Shown here one piece after another: positions 5,705 to 5,737 of a DNA stretch of 5,737 bases. The translations under genes were made by a program, and so were the position numbers. Position 1 is the first letter of the stretch; each line of letters begins with the position of its first letter. The notes under the pieces are model-generated. The model had not been told where the DNA came from. It searched no databases and saw nothing but the letters and a program-made list of their open reading frames with translations. Source of the DNA: Erysipelotrichaceae bacterium (lineage in GTDB: Bacteria > Bacillota_I > Bacilli_A > Erysipelotrichales > Erysipelotrichaceae); the NCBI GenBank assembly GCA_017512625.1, contig JAFWFB010000062.1, positions 1 through 5,737 on the forward strand, in the 5' to 3' direction.

Positions 5705-5737
5705 TGGAGCAGATGAGCGGAATTGAACCGCCGTGTC
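5705..5737 (-). tRNA. 3' end of a tRNA, probably tRNA-Gly (5' part outside the window)
   Basis: Reading the minus strand, the last 33 bases of a tRNA are visible: a five-base T-stem arm GGCGG, the T-loop TTCAATT, the pairing arm CCGCT (one G-U pair), the acceptor strand CATCTGC, discriminator T and an encoded CCA. A T discriminator with an acceptor ending in CTGC is typical of bacterial tRNA-Gly (5' end expected GCAGATG). tRNA-Cys also has T there but normally a GGC-type acceptor. The anticodon is not in the window, so the identity is inferred. Confidence 0.85.

Noticed and set aside
5705..5737. 3' end of a tmRNA instead of a tRNA
   Set aside because: The acceptor CATCTGC with a T discriminator and this T-arm fit tRNA-Gly; tmRNA ends usually have a different acceptor with an A discriminator. 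The missing 5' part prevents full proof.

Overview
The window looks like an ordinary chromosomal stretch from a Bacillota (Firmicutes) relative. The evidence is the cdaA-cdaR cyclic-di-AMP pair, strong GGAGGTGA-type ribosome binding sites, AT-rich TATAAT promoters and short factor-independent terminators. Coding GC looks intermediate and the intergenic gaps are AT-rich. The class cannot be fixed from this sequence; Erysipelotrichia-like is only a guess.

Layout from left to right. Positions 1-2269 (minus) hold cdaA, the membrane diadenylate cyclase, followed by cdaR, its YbbR-repeat regulator, which runs off the left edge. They overlap by 20 nt and form one unit read from a promoter placed so close to the cdaA ATG that the mRNA may be leaderless. 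Positions 2330-3769 (minus) hold a two-gene operon for a polar amino-acid ABC importer: permease, then ATPase, stop/start overlapping as TAATG and ending in a hairpin terminator. No solute-binding protein is present. Positions 3770-3893 are a divergent AT-rich promoter region. Positions 3894-5045 (plus) encode a secernin-like, C69/U34-type Ntn-hydrolase. A two-way terminator at 5051-5076 separates it from a small nitroreductase (5087-5602, minus). At the right edge is the 3' end of a tRNA (minus), probably tRNA-Gly, with its own terminator.

The cda pair sets the level of cyclic-di-AMP, which usually governs potassium and osmolyte homeostasis and envelope integrity. The ABC importer and the divergent peptidase-like enzyme could share a role in amino-acid or peptide supply, but that is only neighbourhood inference. 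I see no mobile element, CRISPR array, phage gene or defence system, and nothing that amounts to a new multi-gene system.

The points most worth a second look are: the secernin-like enzyme has Ser2 where the family normally has its nucleophilic Cys; cdaA appears leaderless; the CdaA C-terminus and CdaR N-terminus both carry long cytoplasmic extensions; and the tetramer GATC occurs about four times more often than base composition predicts.
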